Assembly (NCBI RefSeq): GCF_014651615.1
Contig: NZ_BMXF01000001.1
Location: 1,211,731-1,275,730, forward strand
DNA: 64,000 bases
Reading direction: 5' to 3'
Source of the DNA: Persicitalea jodogahamensis
Lineage (GTDB): Bacteria; Bacteroidota; Bacteroidia; Cytophagales; Spirosomataceae
The position numbers and the translations under genes were made by a program. How positions within the stretch are numbered: position 1 is the stretch's first letter; every line of letters starts with the position of its first letter. Below, in pieces: positions 16,190 through 25,651 of this stretch. Below the pieces are notes generated by a model. The model did not search any database. It saw only the letters and a list, made by a program, of their open reading frames with translations, and was not told the origin of the DNA.

Positions 16190-17464
16190 TTATTTATCAT
16201 ACTCCACCTCATACCGGCTCAAATCCGGGCGCCGACGTTTCTTACGGTTCATCTCGTATTCAAAAATCGCTTCACCCAGGTTTGCCATAAAAGGGAATCC
16301 CACGCTGTCGTAAGCGTAAGTGTCGTCATTATAAATCTGGTTTTCGTTGCAATCAATCACGGCGGTGAGCATAAACTCGATGCCGCGCTCGAAGTCCACG
16401 ATATAGGCATTGTCGAGCAGGTAGCCATAGGCGTCGCCCACCTTGTTGAACACCCGGATGTGTCGGGGCATCCGTTTCTTGCTATTACCAAATATAAAAA
16501 ACTTCACGTAGCTGTCGTTGTAGTCTTCTGAATAATTCTCGGGGTAGCTCGTTTCCATCGGCAGTTGCGACATGTACCGATACAGGAATTTGTAATCGTC
16601 GGGCTTCAGGTCAAATCGTTCGGAGGGTTCCAGAGTTTCGGGAAAGAAAATGGCTTTCAGGAGTTTGTGCTGATCTTCCAGGGCAAAGTAGTTTTTCTCT
16701 GTAAAGTCGAATGGTTCGTTCACGAGTTGGCCGTCTTTCACGTACCCTTTTCCCAATCTTATGGGTGAAGAAGGCGTCTCAACTTTGTCGGCGTAGGCTA
16801 ACGGCTGCTGGTAAATCACCTTACCATTTTTTTCGAAGCGCACAGGGTTGGTATAACGGTTATTTTCGGCGCTCATCGGCAATTCAAGCCGGTGCCGAAT
16901 ACGCGTGTCCAGATACCCCTTCTTGCGTAATTTTTCATTGAATTCTTCCTGCCCTATAAATTCGTACAACCGGTTGAAAGCATCATTGTCGCTCACCAGC
17001 AGAACTTTTCTGGCGTAGTGCGCCACCGAGGGCAGCCCGTTTTCGGCGGAAGGATCGGCGGTAACGGCAGTCTGTTCGGGACGGGCGGCTTCGGTATACA
17101 TGGGCGTGAACTTGTCCAGGCCCGGCTTATTCAGTTGATTGAGTTTTTCAAAGGCCAGCAGCACGGCGGGTAGTTTGACGGTGCTGGCCGGATAGAAGTA
17201 CTTATTCTTATCGACATTGTAGCGATACGTCGTGAACCGGGGTTCGTTGCGGCGGGTACGGTCTATTTTGGTGTACATGATCTGCACCCCGCGTGCATTT
17301 GGATTTTTCAGGATCTCACTGAACCATTCGGGATTTTTCAGCAGGATTTTTTCGAGAAAAGCATCCGAGAGGGGCTGGGCAGACAGGGTAGAAGTAAGCA
17401 TGCAAACCAAAGCAGCCAGCAGAAGACCACTTTTTTTGTGGAAAGGTGAAATCAAATGATGCAT
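16190..17464 (-). CDS. Class A beta-lactamase-like serine hydrolase
   Basis: A 424-residue exported protein; ATG 17464 is chosen because a signal peptide (SGLLLAALVCMLTSTLSAQ) follows directly. The active-site serine motif is S94-T-V-K97 in YPASTVKLP and the second motif is SDN in VLLVSDNDAFN. The third motif, normally KTG, appears as KVG in FNKVGDAYGYLLDNAY. The protein is about 130 residues longer than typical class A beta-lactamases. It belongs to the Beta-lactamase2-type group common in Bacteroidota; hydrolysis of beta-lactams is uncertain and a peptidoglycan-related or other esterase role is possible. Confidence 0.8.
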   Translation of the reverse strand: MHHLISPFHKKSGLLLAALVCMLTSTLSAQPLSDAFLEKILLKNPEWFSEILKNPNARGVQIMYTKIDRTRRNEPRFTTYRYNVDKNKYFYPASTVKLPAVLLAFEKLNQLNKPGLDKFTPMYTEAARPEQTAVTADPSAENGLPSVAHYARKVLLVSDNDAFNRLYEFIGQEEFNEKLRKKGYLDTRIRHRLELPMSAENNRYTNPVRFEKNGKVIYQQPLAYADKVETPSSPIRLGKGYVKDGQLVNEPFDFTEKNYFALEDQHKLLKAIFFPETLEPSERFDLKPDDYKFLYRYMSQLPMETSYPENYSEDYNDSYVKFFIFGNSKKRMPRHIRVFNKVGDAYGYLLDNAYIVDFERGIEFMLTAVIDCNENQIYNDDTYAYDSVGFPFMANLGEAIFEYEMNRKKRRRPDLSRYEVEYDK

Positions 17465-17614
17465 AGGTAAGAAAGCGGTAAAAACGATACGCAAGATACG
17501 TTTATTAAACTGGATTAGGGAGGGAGCTATTGGGCCGATCTCTCATTTTTTGACTAAATAAGGCCTTTCGTGCAAAACTCCCGAACGTACTAGTCATTAT
17601 ATATTCACGAAAAG

Positions 17615-17622
17615 TACCTTTG
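17615..17622 (+). promoter_or_regulatory. Bacteroidota -7 element (TACCTTTG) for the dehydratase gene
   Basis: TACCTTTG fits TAnnTTTG exactly and lies 38 bases before the ATG at 17661. No good -33 TTG is seen at the expected spacing. Confidence 0.5.
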
Positions 17623-17660
17623 CTTAGCGTTCAACTACTCATAGAATTTCAAAACCCAAT

Positions 17661-19382
17661 ATGGATAATAATAAAGAGCTACGCAGCCGGGGCTGGTTTG
17701 GCAAGGAAGGCAAAGATGGATTCATTTACCGCGCCTGGATGAAGAACCAGGGCTATCCGGCGGATGAATTCGAGGGGCGGCCCGTTATCGGTATTTGCAA
17801 TACGTTTTCGGAGCTCACACCATGCAACGGCCATTTTCGTGAACTGGCCGAGTCGGTCAAGCGCGGCGTATGGGAGGCGGGGGGCTTTCCGCTGGAATTT
17901 CCGGTGATGTCATTGGGCGAGACGCTCATCAAGCCCACCGCCATGCTCTACCGAAACCTGGCCAGCATGGATGTAGAGGAGTCCATCCGTGCCAATCCCA
18001 TCGACGGCGTAGTGCTGCTCTGCGGCTGCGACAAAACTACCCCTTCGCTGGTCATGGGGGCCAGCAGCGTGGACATCCCGACCATCGTCGTATCGGGCGG
18101 ACCCATGCTGACGGGCCGCTACCGGGGCAAAAGCATCGGCACGAGCGACGTTTGGCGGTTCAGCGAGGCGTTCCGTCAGGGGCAAATGACCCAGGATGAA
18201 TTCACCACCGCCGAAGCCTGCATGTGCCGTAGCGCAGGCCACTGCGCCGTGATGGGTACTGCTTCTACAATGGCCTGCATGGTGGAGTCACTGGGCTTGA
18301 CTTTACCTGAAAACGCGGCCATTCCGGCGGCGGATTCGCGCCGTAAGGTGGCTGCCCATCTTTCGGGACGCCGCATCGTGGACATGGTGAAGGAAGACCT
18401 TCGTCTATCGCAAATTCTGACGCGCGAGGCCTTCGAAAACGCTATCAAGATCAATGCTGCCATTGGTGGTTCCACCAATTTCGTGATTCACCTGCTGGCC
18501 ATCGCGGGCCGCATCGGTGTAGACTTGAAACTGGACGATTTCGATCACCTGTCGGCTGACATTCCGCTGCTGGCCAACCTGCAGCCATCGGGCGGGTACT
18601 TTATGGAAGATTTTTATTACGCAGGCGGTTTGCCGGTGGTGATCAAAGAGCTCCAATCGCGCCTGCACGTCAATGTAATTACCGCCAATGGTAAAACGAT
18701 GGCCGAAAACTGCGCCGACGCCGAGTGCTTTGATCCCGAGGTGATCGGTACTTTGGAAAAACCCGTGAAAGACCTGACCGGGCTCGTCGTGGTGAAGGGA
18801 AACCTGGCCGTGAACGGCGCGGTACTAAAACCCTCCGCTTCGCTCAAGCCCGAATTGATGCAGCATCGCGGCCCTGCCCTGGTGTTTGAGGATATTGATC
18901 ATTACAAAGCCCGTCTGGACGATCCAAGTCTCGACATCGACGAAAATACGGTGATGGTGTTGAAAAACGTCGGACCGAAGGGTTATCCCGGTATGCCCGA
19001 GGTTGGGAATATGTCCATTCCAAAGCGGCTTTTGGAGAAAGGCGTGATGGATATGGTGCGCATTTCGGACGGTCGCATGAGCGGCACGGGATTCGGAACC
19101 GTAATACTTCACGTATCGCCCGAGGCAGCGGTCGGCGGTACTCTGGCTCTGGTTCAAGACGGCGACATGATAGAACTGGATGTGAAAAACCGCCGTCTTC
19201 ATCTGGACGTGTCGGACGAGGAACTGGAAAAACGTCGCGCCAACTGGAAACCGTTGGAATTAGGCTACAATCGTGGCTTTGTCAACCTTCACATTGAGCG
19301 CGTGATGCAGGCCCATGAAGGGGCTGACATGGATTTTCTGCGTGGTGGTTCGGGGGATAAAGTGACGCGGGATTCGCATTGA
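17661..19382 (+). CDS. IlvD/Edd-family sugar-acid dehydratase (pentonate dehydratase-like)
   Basis: A 573-residue protein of the IlvD/Edd family. The three Fe-S ligand cysteines are visible: Cys55 in TFSELTPCNGH, Cys123 in GCDKTTP and Cys195 in MCRSAGHCAVMGT. The MCRSAGHC segment and the length match the L-arabonate/D-xylonate dehydratase branch rather than dihydroxy-acid dehydratase of amino-acid synthesis. The reaction removes water from an aldonic acid to give a 2-keto-3-deoxy acid. No ilv genes are nearby and an SDR follows on the same strand, supporting sugar catabolism. The precise aldonate is unknown. Confidence 0.87.
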   Translation: MDNNKELRSRGWFGKEGKDGFIYRAWMKNQGYPADEFEGRPVIGICNTFSELTPCNGHFRELAESVKRGVWEAGGFPLEFPVMSLGETLIKPTAMLYRNLASMDVEESIRANPIDGVVLLCGCDKTTPSLVMGASSVDIPTIVVSGGPMLTGRYRGKSIGTSDVWRFSEAFRQGQMTQDEFTTAEACMCRSAGHCAVMGTASTMACMVESLGLTLPENAAIPAADSRRKVAAHLSGRRIVDMVKEDLRLSQILTREAFENAIKINAAIGGSTNFVIHLLAIAGRIGVDLKLDDFDHLSADIPLLANLQPSGGYFMEDFYYAGGLPVVIKELQSRLHVNVITANGKTMAENCADAECFDPEVIGTLEKPVKDLTGLVVVKGNLAVNGAVLKPSASLKPELMQHRGPALVFEDIDHYKARLDDPSLDIDENTVMVLKNVGPKGYPGMPEVGNMSIPKRLLEKGVMDMVRISDGRMSGTGFGTVILHVSPEAAVGGTLALVQDGDMIELDVKNRRLHLDVSDEELEKRRANWKPLELGYNRGFVNLHIERVMQAHEGADMDFLRGGSGDKVTRDSH

Positions 19383-19392
19383 GGTAGTTCAT

Positions 19393-19481
19393 GAGTTGAA
19401 AGTTCATGAGTTCAGGGGTTAACACTTTGATGAATCGGACTCTGTGATCCTACAACTCTTAAGCTCATAAACTTTCAACTC
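19393..19481. repeat. Intergenic inverted repeat between dehydratase and SDR genes
   Basis: Two 18-base arms (19393-19410 and 19464-19481) are inverted copies with one mismatch, separated by 53 bases. The left part also contains GTTCATGAGTT twice, 15 bases apart (19387 and 19402). In RNA it would form a long hairpin just before the SDR start codon. It may be a dispersed intergenic repeat or an mRNA processing or stability element. Confidence 0.7.
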
Positions 19482-19483
19482 AA

Positions 19484-20284
19484 ATGAATAAGCTTTTTAC
19501 CGATCAGGTCGCCATCGTGACCGGAGCGGGACAGGGGATAGGGTTTGAAATTGCCCGGCAACTGGCCGGGCAAGGCGCATCGGTGGTACTGAACGACGCT
19601 GATTCTGAATTAGCTACTAACGCCTCAGCGACTATTGTCGAGGCAGGAGGCCTGTGCCTGGCTGTCGCCGGAGATGCTTCGGATGAGGGTATTATCGGCC
19701 AAATGATTCAGACGGCCGTCGAGAACTACGGAAAACTGACCATCGTCGTGGCCAATGCGGGTATTACGCTGTTCGGAGATTTCTTCGACTACCCGGCGGC
19801 CGACTTACGACGGGTACTTGACGTAAACCTGGCGGGTTCGTTTCTGCTCACGCAAGCGGCGGCGCGACAGATGCGCCACCAGAAATCCGGCGGGCGTATT
19901 CTACTGATGTCGTCGGTAGTGGGACATCAGGCGCACCAGAATTTGGCGGCCTACGCCATGACCAAAGCCGGACTGGAAATGCTGGCAAAAAACCTAGTCA
20001 TCGAACTGTCTCCCCACAATATCACCATCAATACCGTGGCCCCCGGTGCTACGCTCACCGAACGTACTTTGCAGGATGATCCAACTTATCAGGATGTGTG
20101 GTCTGCCATTACGCCAACGGGTCGCCCCGCCAGGCGGGAAGACATTGCTCACGCGGCTCTATTCCTGCTTTCGCCGCTTTCCGGCCACATCACTGGCCAG
20201 AGCTTGGTTGTGGATGGTGGCTGGACATCGGTGAGTCCGCTGCCGGATTTAAGCGGGATGGGAGAAAAGAAGAAAGAGGATTGA
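19484..20284 (+). CDS. Short-chain dehydrogenase/reductase
   Basis: A 266-residue classical SDR. The Rossmann motif TGAGQGIG is at 13-20, NAG at 91-93, catalytic Ser144, and Y157-x-x-x-K161. D38/D40 after the second strand (VVLNDAD) suggests NAD rather than NADP preference. It ends with the usual VVDGGW segment plus a short charged tail. It sits 101 bases after the sugar-acid dehydratase and is likely part of the same pathway, for example oxidising a sugar or a keto-deoxy acid. The substrate is not predictable. Confidence 0.88.
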   Translation: MNKLFTDQVAIVTGAGQGIGFEIARQLAGQGASVVLNDADSELATNASATIVEAGGLCLAVAGDASDEGIIGQMIQTAVENYGKLTIVVANAGITLFGDFFDYPAADLRRVLDVNLAGSFLLTQAAARQMRHQKSGGRILLMSSVVGHQAHQNLAAYAMTKAGLEMLAKNLVIELSPHNITINTVAPGATLTERTLQDDPTYQDVWSAITPTGRPARREDIAHAALFLLSPLSGHITGQSLVVDGGWTSVSPLPDLSGMGEKKKED

Positions 20285-20312
20285 ATGAGGATCGAGTGGA
20301 GGTTGTGGGCAC

Positions 20313-21389
20313 TTAACTAAGCCCCATTTTCGCCTTACTATATTTCAACGATTCCACGTTATTGCTTTCCTCTGCGGCCAGACGTTCGTCAGGGGAGAGG
20401 TGAGACACGCGGGGTAGTTCAGTCTTGAATTTGTTTTTACGCACCATGCGCAGGGTGTCGGCGACGTCTTCGGCCGGAACTACCTGCATGGCGGGCCAGT
20501 AAGCTTCGGTCAGTACGGGGATCTGCAGCGGATCGCGGGTGATCATTTCCAGGCTGAAATTCACGTTAGGATTATACTTCTTGCAAATCCTCACCATTTC
20601 GGGCAAATCCAAGATGCCCTCTCCGAGGGGTACTTCCGAGAGCAGGAAGCCGTCTTCGTACTCGCGGACGCCCATGTCTTTGACGTGGGTACTTAGCACA
20701 AAAGGCGCGAGGGTGTTTACGACCTCCATTGGTTTCTCGAGCAGGGCGATGCTATTGCCAAAGTCCAGCGTTACGCCTACGGCGTCGCTGCTGATTTGCT
20801 TAATGAGCGCCGCCAGCTCGTCGGCCCGCCAGTCCTTGTGGTTTTCCACGGCGAGTTTGACGCCTAGTTTTCGGGCGATGGGTTCGGCCAGTTGCAGGGC
20901 GGCGACGGAATTCTTCTTGAACTCTGCGATGGCTTCCGGACTGTGGAAATTTTCGTAACGGCGACCGTTCATGCAAACGGTGCGGAAAATGCTTACGCCC
21001 GCTTCTTTCGCTGTTTTTATTTCCTGCTCTAATCGCTTCGCTTCGTCGGCGCTGTGCGGCAGACTGATCGAGCCTTCGAGGTACATACCCGTCTTATCGG
21101 ACAGGCTGCGGAGTTTTTGGGCGATTTCGGGGGTCCAGTCACGGACGGTAGTTTGCACACCACCCGCGCCGATTTGATGGCAGTTTTCCAGCAAATCGAC
21201 GGCGTCCTTGAAACCAGGGTACTTTGCACTCGGTGTCTTGGAATTCCAGCGGCTGGCGTAAGAATGCACCACGATTCCCATCGAATGATTTTTGAAAACC
21301 TCCGGCATTTTTCCAAAAGAAAAAACCGCCGCCCCTAAGGCCGAACGCTGCAAAAAATCCCGACGGGTCAAAGAGGCATCGAAGCTCAT
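20313..21389 (-). CDS. Exported TIM-barrel sugar isomerase/epimerase-like protein
   Basis: A 358-residue protein from ATG 21389 (an upstream in-frame start would only add residues before the Tat motif). T-R-R-D-F-L-Q at 8-14 plus a hydrophobic stretch form a twin-arginine signal. The rest is an AP-endonuclease-family-2 (xylose-isomerase-like) TIM barrel with metal-binding candidates in LAVENHKDWRADEL, GVTLDFGNSIALLEKP and FVLSTHVKDMGV. It precedes, on the same strand, a haem protein and a Gfo/Idh/MocA oxidoreductase. Related exported proteins in Bacteroidota act on keto-sugars, so that role is plausible here. Confidence 0.82.
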   Translation of the reverse strand: MSFDASLTRRDFLQRSALGAAVFSFGKMPEVFKNHSMGIVVHSYASRWNSKTPSAKYPGFKDAVDLLENCHQIGAGGVQTTVRDWTPEIAQKLRSLSDKTGMYLEGSISLPHSADEAKRLEQEIKTAKEAGVSIFRTVCMNGRRYENFHSPEAIAEFKKNSVAALQLAEPIARKLGVKLAVENHKDWRADELAALIKQISSDAVGVTLDFGNSIALLEKPMEVVNTLAPFVLSTHVKDMGVREYEDGFLLSEVPLGEGILDLPEMVRICKKYNPNVNFSLEMITRDPLQIPVLTEAYWPAMQVVPAEDVADTLRMVRKNKFKTELPRVSHLSPDERLAAEESNNVESLKYSKAKMGLS

Positions 21390-21428
21390 AGGTAGTTTTT
21401 GGATTAAAGATTCATTCACTAAATTTCA

Positions 21429-24008
21429 TCACTCTTTTGCCTTTCCGGCTTCGATATGCGCGTCCAGCTCTTTGGCTGTCCAGGGAACTACGCGTCCTTG
21501 TGAAGTAAGGCGAGTAGTGCCAACGGTGCGCCGACCGACGGCACCGGCGTCATTGCCCCATTCATTGCGGATGTACGTCAGAATGGCCGTGAGGGCTGCG
21601 TCGTCCATGGTCGAATGGGCGGGCATCACGGGCAGGATTTCAGGAGTATCGTAAGTTTTGCCCATCACGTCCACCGGACCTTCCATGCCGTGCAGAAGAA
21701 TAAGCGATAGTCTTTTCTCATCGCCCAGTACCCATTGCGAGCCGATGAGCGGCGGGGCAAAGCGGTTAATGCCCGCACCATCGGTGCCGTGGCATCCGGC
21801 GCAGGTAGTCAGGTAATGCTGGCGACCGAGTGCGAATATTTTTCGATCCTCTTCACTGAGCGGATTTTTCTTCCGGGTAGTGGCAACCGTAGCCTTATGA
21901 CCCGGCCACTCGAACAAAGCATCCAGCGAGGCTAGCCGCTGGCCGTCCACACCTTCCATTTTTTTGGTGAGAATATCGGGAGCCTTTGCGAGTTTGATGG
22001 GCTTCAACTTTGGATTATTGGCCTGAATGGATAGGGCGGTTAGGATGGCTTTTTCTTGCCAGGCGAAATCCGCCGACGTCCCGGATTTCTTTTTATTCAA
22101 ATCTGCTAAAAGCGTAGCCATCTCGGTGGGATTTCCCTTTCTGACTACCGAAGTCGTGAGCATTTCCAGAAAAATCTCTTTATCCTGATTGTGCGCCTGC
22201 CATTCGGGTGCTTTCATCAGGGTTTGCAGGAAAGCAAATTCCTGATTTTTCAAACTACTCAGTACCGCGTCGCGAACCAGCGGCGAGTTACCTTCCTGGT
22301 CGGCGATTCTGGATAGAATGGGTAGTGCGGCTTGCGGGCTGAGTGCGTCAGCGGAAAGTGCGAGTTGCAGTGTAAATGGCTTACTTTCTTCGGCAGGAGA
22401 GAAATTGGCCAAAGCCGTTTCAAGTTGTGTTTTTATTTTAGCGTCTTTCTTCGCCAACGGTTCCAGCAAACGCAGGGCGGTGGATTTTACGAGGGTATTT
22501 TCATCCTGTAAAGCGCTGAAAAGCAAGGTTCCATCCAGTTGCTTCATGCCTTCCAGCGTCCAGAGGGCGTGGAAGCGGCCCAATGGTACTTTGCCATGAG
22601 TGACCAATTCTCGCAAGGCGGGAACGGCTAATTTATCGTTTCGTTCCACCAGCAACCGTTGCGCCTGGTCGCGCTGCCAGCCATTGACGTTGGAAAGCGT
22701 GGCGACTAATTCGGCGGACGACGCCTGAGAAAGTTTTCTGGGTTTGGTGGGTTGCCAATTTTCAGGTACCACGCGCCAGATGCGGCCGTAGTGTACGGGC
22801 TGCACCAGGTCACGCTGTATGGTTTGTTCTTTCAAGTAAGGTGTCATATAGGCCCCGTGCTGCACCAGCCCCCGGTACATATCGGCAATATACAGCCCGC
22901 CGTCGGGCGCAGAGGCTATGTGAACGGGACGAAAGCGCTCGTCGGTCGAGGCCAGAAATTCCGTACCGGGATGTGGGTCGAAGGCCGTGAGCATTAGCCC
23001 GTTTTTACGGACAACGTTCCGCTTGACGAGATTACCCGAAGGTTCGCAAACAAAAGCATTGCCGAGGTACTCGGCCGGAAACGCGTTTTCCCGATATACC
23101 AGGGGCGAACAGGCAGCCGTAAATTCGAGGAGTTGGCCCTCGTCGCCCAGCGTGCCGGGAATATAGCCCCGGTTGACGGCGGGATTGGACCGGATAGGAT
23201 ACACGCGGCGGTCGATGGTGAGGCCATGGTCGATGCCCGTGGTGGGCGTGTGGTGCGGGTTGCGCGAGAGGTAGTTGGGCGGTACCAGATCGGCGTGGAG
23301 TTGCGACCAGTTGTAGTTGTAGTAGAGATTGCCCTCGTCGTCGTGGCTCAGGCCCCATTGGCCCCGAAACTCGGTACTGTCGCGGAGCCATTTACCGTCG
23401 GTCAGACGGTAGCGAAAGCGGGATTTGACACTATAGTAGTAATTATCTATGCTGCGCCACAGGCCGTTATCGGCGTGTTCGGGCAGACCGTTTTTGGCGT
23501 AATCTCCGTCTACTAGGGTTTTGGTATCAGCTTTCAGGTCGCCGTCGGTATCCTGGGTAAGCCAGAGGGATTTATTTTCCGAAACCAGCGCGCCGCCCGG
23601 CACCAGAGCCAGCGCGCGGGGCATCACCAATCCGTCCAGGTAAATGGTACTCTTGTCCATCTGTCCGTTGCCATCGGTATCTTCCAAAACCGAGATACGT
23701 CCCGTTGGCTGATCTTCGGTGGAGCCTTCGATGTCGTTCATGAAGCCCCTCATTTCCACTACCCATAGCCGCCCGTCGGGATCGAACTGAATCACCACCG
23801 GGTCCTGCACCATCGGCTCGGAAGCCACGAGCTGTATTTTGAAGCCAGGCTCAATCTGAAAGGTAGCCAGTTCCTCAGCGGGTGATTTGGGCGGAGAAGG
23901 CCCTTCGGCTACACCCGAATGGGGTTGAGCGTCGGAGACTGATAGGTTAGAAGCGGGAAATAGCATTCCCGCTCCGTACAGACAAATGAAAAAGATACTT
24001 CTGAACAT
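21429..24008 (-). CDS. PVC-type haem-binding protein: propeller, HEAT-like and cytochrome c domains
   Basis: An 859-residue exported protein. After a signal peptide (about residues 1-27) comes a sugar-dehydrogenase-like beta-propeller domain (residues about 50-425; PDGRLWVVEMRGFMND, EDTDGNGQMDKSTIYLDGL). An alpha-helical HEAT-like region follows (about 430-700) and then a C-terminal cytochrome c domain with haem site C-A-G-C-H at 736-740 and likely axial Met795 (PVMPAH). This is the PVC-type haem-binding/membrane-bound dehydrogenase layout. It probably accepts electrons from an oxidised sugar in the periplasm and passes them to the respiratory chain. The gene lies between the TIM-barrel and Gfo/Idh genes. 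Confidence 0.87.
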   Translation of the reverse strand: MFRSIFFICLYGAGMLFPASNLSVSDAQPHSGVAEGPSPPKSPAEELATFQIEPGFKIQLVASEPMVQDPVVIQFDPDGRLWVVEMRGFMNDIEGSTEDQPTGRISVLEDTDGNGQMDKSTIYLDGLVMPRALALVPGGALVSENKSLWLTQDTDGDLKADTKTLVDGDYAKNGLPEHADNGLWRSIDNYYYSVKSRFRYRLTDGKWLRDSTEFRGQWGLSHDDEGNLYYNYNWSQLHADLVPPNYLSRNPHHTPTTGIDHGLTIDRRVYPIRSNPAVNRGYIPGTLGDEGQLLEFTAACSPLVYRENAFPAEYLGNAFVCEPSGNLVKRNVVRKNGLMLTAFDPHPGTEFLASTDERFRPVHIASAPDGGLYIADMYRGLVQHGAYMTPYLKEQTIQRDLVQPVHYGRIWRVVPENWQPTKPRKLSQASSAELVATLSNVNGWQRDQAQRLLVERNDKLAVPALRELVTHGKVPLGRFHALWTLEGMKQLDGTLLFSALQDENTLVKSTALRLLEPLAKKDAKIKTQLETALANFSPAEESKPFTLQLALSADALSPQAALPILSRIADQEGNSPLVRDAVLSSLKNQEFAFLQTLMKAPEWQAHNQDKEIFLEMLTTSVVRKGNPTEMATLLADLNKKKSGTSADFAWQEKAILTALSIQANNPKLKPIKLAKAPDILTKKMEGVDGQRLASLDALFEWPGHKATVATTRKKNPLSEEDRKIFALGRQHYLTTCAGCHGTDGAGINRFAPPLIGSQWVLGDEKRLSLILLHGMEGPVDVMGKTYDTPEILPVMPAHSTMDDAALTAILTYIRNEWGNDAGAVGRRTVGTTRLTSQGRVVPWTAKELDAHIEAGKAKE

Positions 24009-24055
24009 ATTATCTTAAGGTTTATTTGTTTTATAACAACCTCAGCGTAATATGG

Positions 24056-25429
24056 TTAAACCTTATTCGGGGCCGGATGGATGTATCCGCTGCGGTAGGG
24101 GCGAGCCAGCAGACCGTTCAGTTCGCGGTCGCCGCCGACGATGCTGCGGGTTTTGGGATCATACACAATCGGCTTACCCGTAGCCATCGACAGGTTAGCC
24201 ATGATGCAACTGGCCGTGGAAATATGGCCTTGCTCGATGTCCGCTACCGGACGGCCGTTGTTTTCAATTGCAGCCAGGAAGTCCAGCATATGCCGGCGGG
24301 TGGCGGGAGCGGCGTTCAGTTCGTTACGTTCTTCGGTAAGATCTTCGGGATATTGTTCTTTTTCGTAAAGTACATCTTTATGGATGCGCTTGCCGTCCTT
24401 GGCTTCGGGGATAAAATCGTATTGCATCGTACTGCCCCAAAGCGTACCCTTCTCACCATAGATCGTAAATGACCACGGGTAGTCGGGGTTGTTGGGCGTA
24501 CCCCAAGTGCGGTGCTGCCACACACAATTGAGTCCGGGATACTCAAAAACGGCAGACTGGGTGTCGGAAATGTTGGACTTGGCGTCGGTCTGCACATAGA
24601 TGCCCCCCTGCGAACTGATGCGCGTGGGCCAGCCCAGGTCGAGCATCCAGCGCACGGTGTCGAGCATATGCACGCACATATCGCCCGTGATCCCGTTGCC
24701 ATACTCCATGAACGCCCGCCACCACCGGATGTGGGGCAGATTGTCGTAGGGGCGCATCGGGGCGGGCCCAGTCCACATATCATAATCCAGAAAATCGGGA
24801 ACAGGTTTGACGGAAGGGTTTTCACCGTTGCGCATGTGGAAGTAGCAACACATTTCCACGTGAGCGATTTTGCCCAACAGTCCGGCGTCCACAATGTTCT
24901 TCTTGGCGTCGATCAGGTGGGGGGTACTTTTGCGTTGGGTTCCAACCTGCACCACTTTATTGTACTTGCGGGCCGCAGCGACCATCGCTTCGCCCTCCAT
25001 TACGTCCACGCTGATGGGTTTCTGCACATACACATGGGCGCCGGCTTTCACGGCGTCGATCATTTGCAGTGCGTGCCAGTGATCAGGGGTGCCGATCAGG
25101 ACAATATCGAGCTGGTTTTCGGCCAACATTTTCCGGTAGTCGCCGTAGAATTTGGGCACCTTGCCCGACTTCTGCCGCTCACTCACCAATTTCCCGGCTC
25201 TGGACACCTGATTTTTATCTACATCACAAAGGGCCACCACGTCCACCGGAGCCACCTGAATCAGCTTGAGCAAGTCACTGGTTCCGTACCAGCCCGTACC
25301 GATCAGGCCCACGCGGTAAGGTTTGGCGGGGTTAATGATGTCCATGCCCTGCGCCCCGAAGGCGGTGAGGGCCAATGTCGCCGAGGCTCCCTGCAAGAAG
25401 CGGCGGCGATTGATATTAAAGTTGTCCAT
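24056..25429 (-). CDS. Exported Gfo/Idh/MocA-family oxidoreductase
   Basis: A 457-residue protein with a Tat signal (RRRFLQGASATLALTAFGAQG, residues 8-28). An NAD(P)-binding Rossmann domain follows (VGLIGTGWYGTSDLL). The active-site lysine lies in YVQKPISVDV, where the usual Glu before Lys-Pro is Gln. The C-terminal sheet domain includes GGITGDMCVHMLDTVRWML-like and ENNGRPVADIEQGH segments. Exported members usually hold their nicotinamide cofactor tightly and carry out oxidoreduction or glycoside cleavage through 3-keto intermediates. It leads the minus-strand cluster with the haem protein and TIM-barrel isomerase. Confidence 0.87.
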   Translation of the reverse strand: MDNFNINRRRFLQGASATLALTAFGAQGMDIINPAKPYRVGLIGTGWYGTSDLLKLIQVAPVDVVALCDVDKNQVSRAGKLVSERQKSGKVPKFYGDYRKMLAENQLDIVLIGTPDHWHALQMIDAVKAGAHVYVQKPISVDVMEGEAMVAAARKYNKVVQVGTQRKSTPHLIDAKKNIVDAGLLGKIAHVEMCCYFHMRNGENPSVKPVPDFLDYDMWTGPAPMRPYDNLPHIRWWRAFMEYGNGITGDMCVHMLDTVRWMLDLGWPTRISSQGGIYVQTDAKSNISDTQSAVFEYPGLNCVWQHRTWGTPNNPDYPWSFTIYGEKGTLWGSTMQYDFIPEAKDGKRIHKDVLYEKEQYPEDLTEERNELNAAPATRRHMLDFLAAIENNGRPVADIEQGHISTASCIMANLSMATGKPIVYDPKTRSIVGGDRELNGLLARPYRSGYIHPAPNKV

Positions 25430-25651
25430 TTCAGGTTATTAATTTTGAATTGAATGCGCTAATGAACAGCCCTTATCTACAAGAGCTACGTACTCTTGTA
25501 AAGAGCGACGGGTTGTATAAATACTATATGGGAGATAAATTTTCTGGTACGATACAAATAAGAATCGTCCACAAGGAAAAAAGAAAAAAGGGTGACAATG
25601 GGAAACTGTATCCATCCGTTTGGATAGGTATGAACCAGAAACTACCATCCT

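Noticed and set aside
16168-17464. A mercury-resistance operon built on the MerC-like gene
   Set aside because: No merA, merT, merP or merR is present; the neighbour is a Fur-family regulator, which fits other metals.
24512-25453. A 313-residue plus-strand frame opposite the Gfo/Idh/MocA gene
   Set aside because: The opposite strand encodes a full, motif-bearing oxidoreductase; the antisense frame is His-rich and resembles no family.
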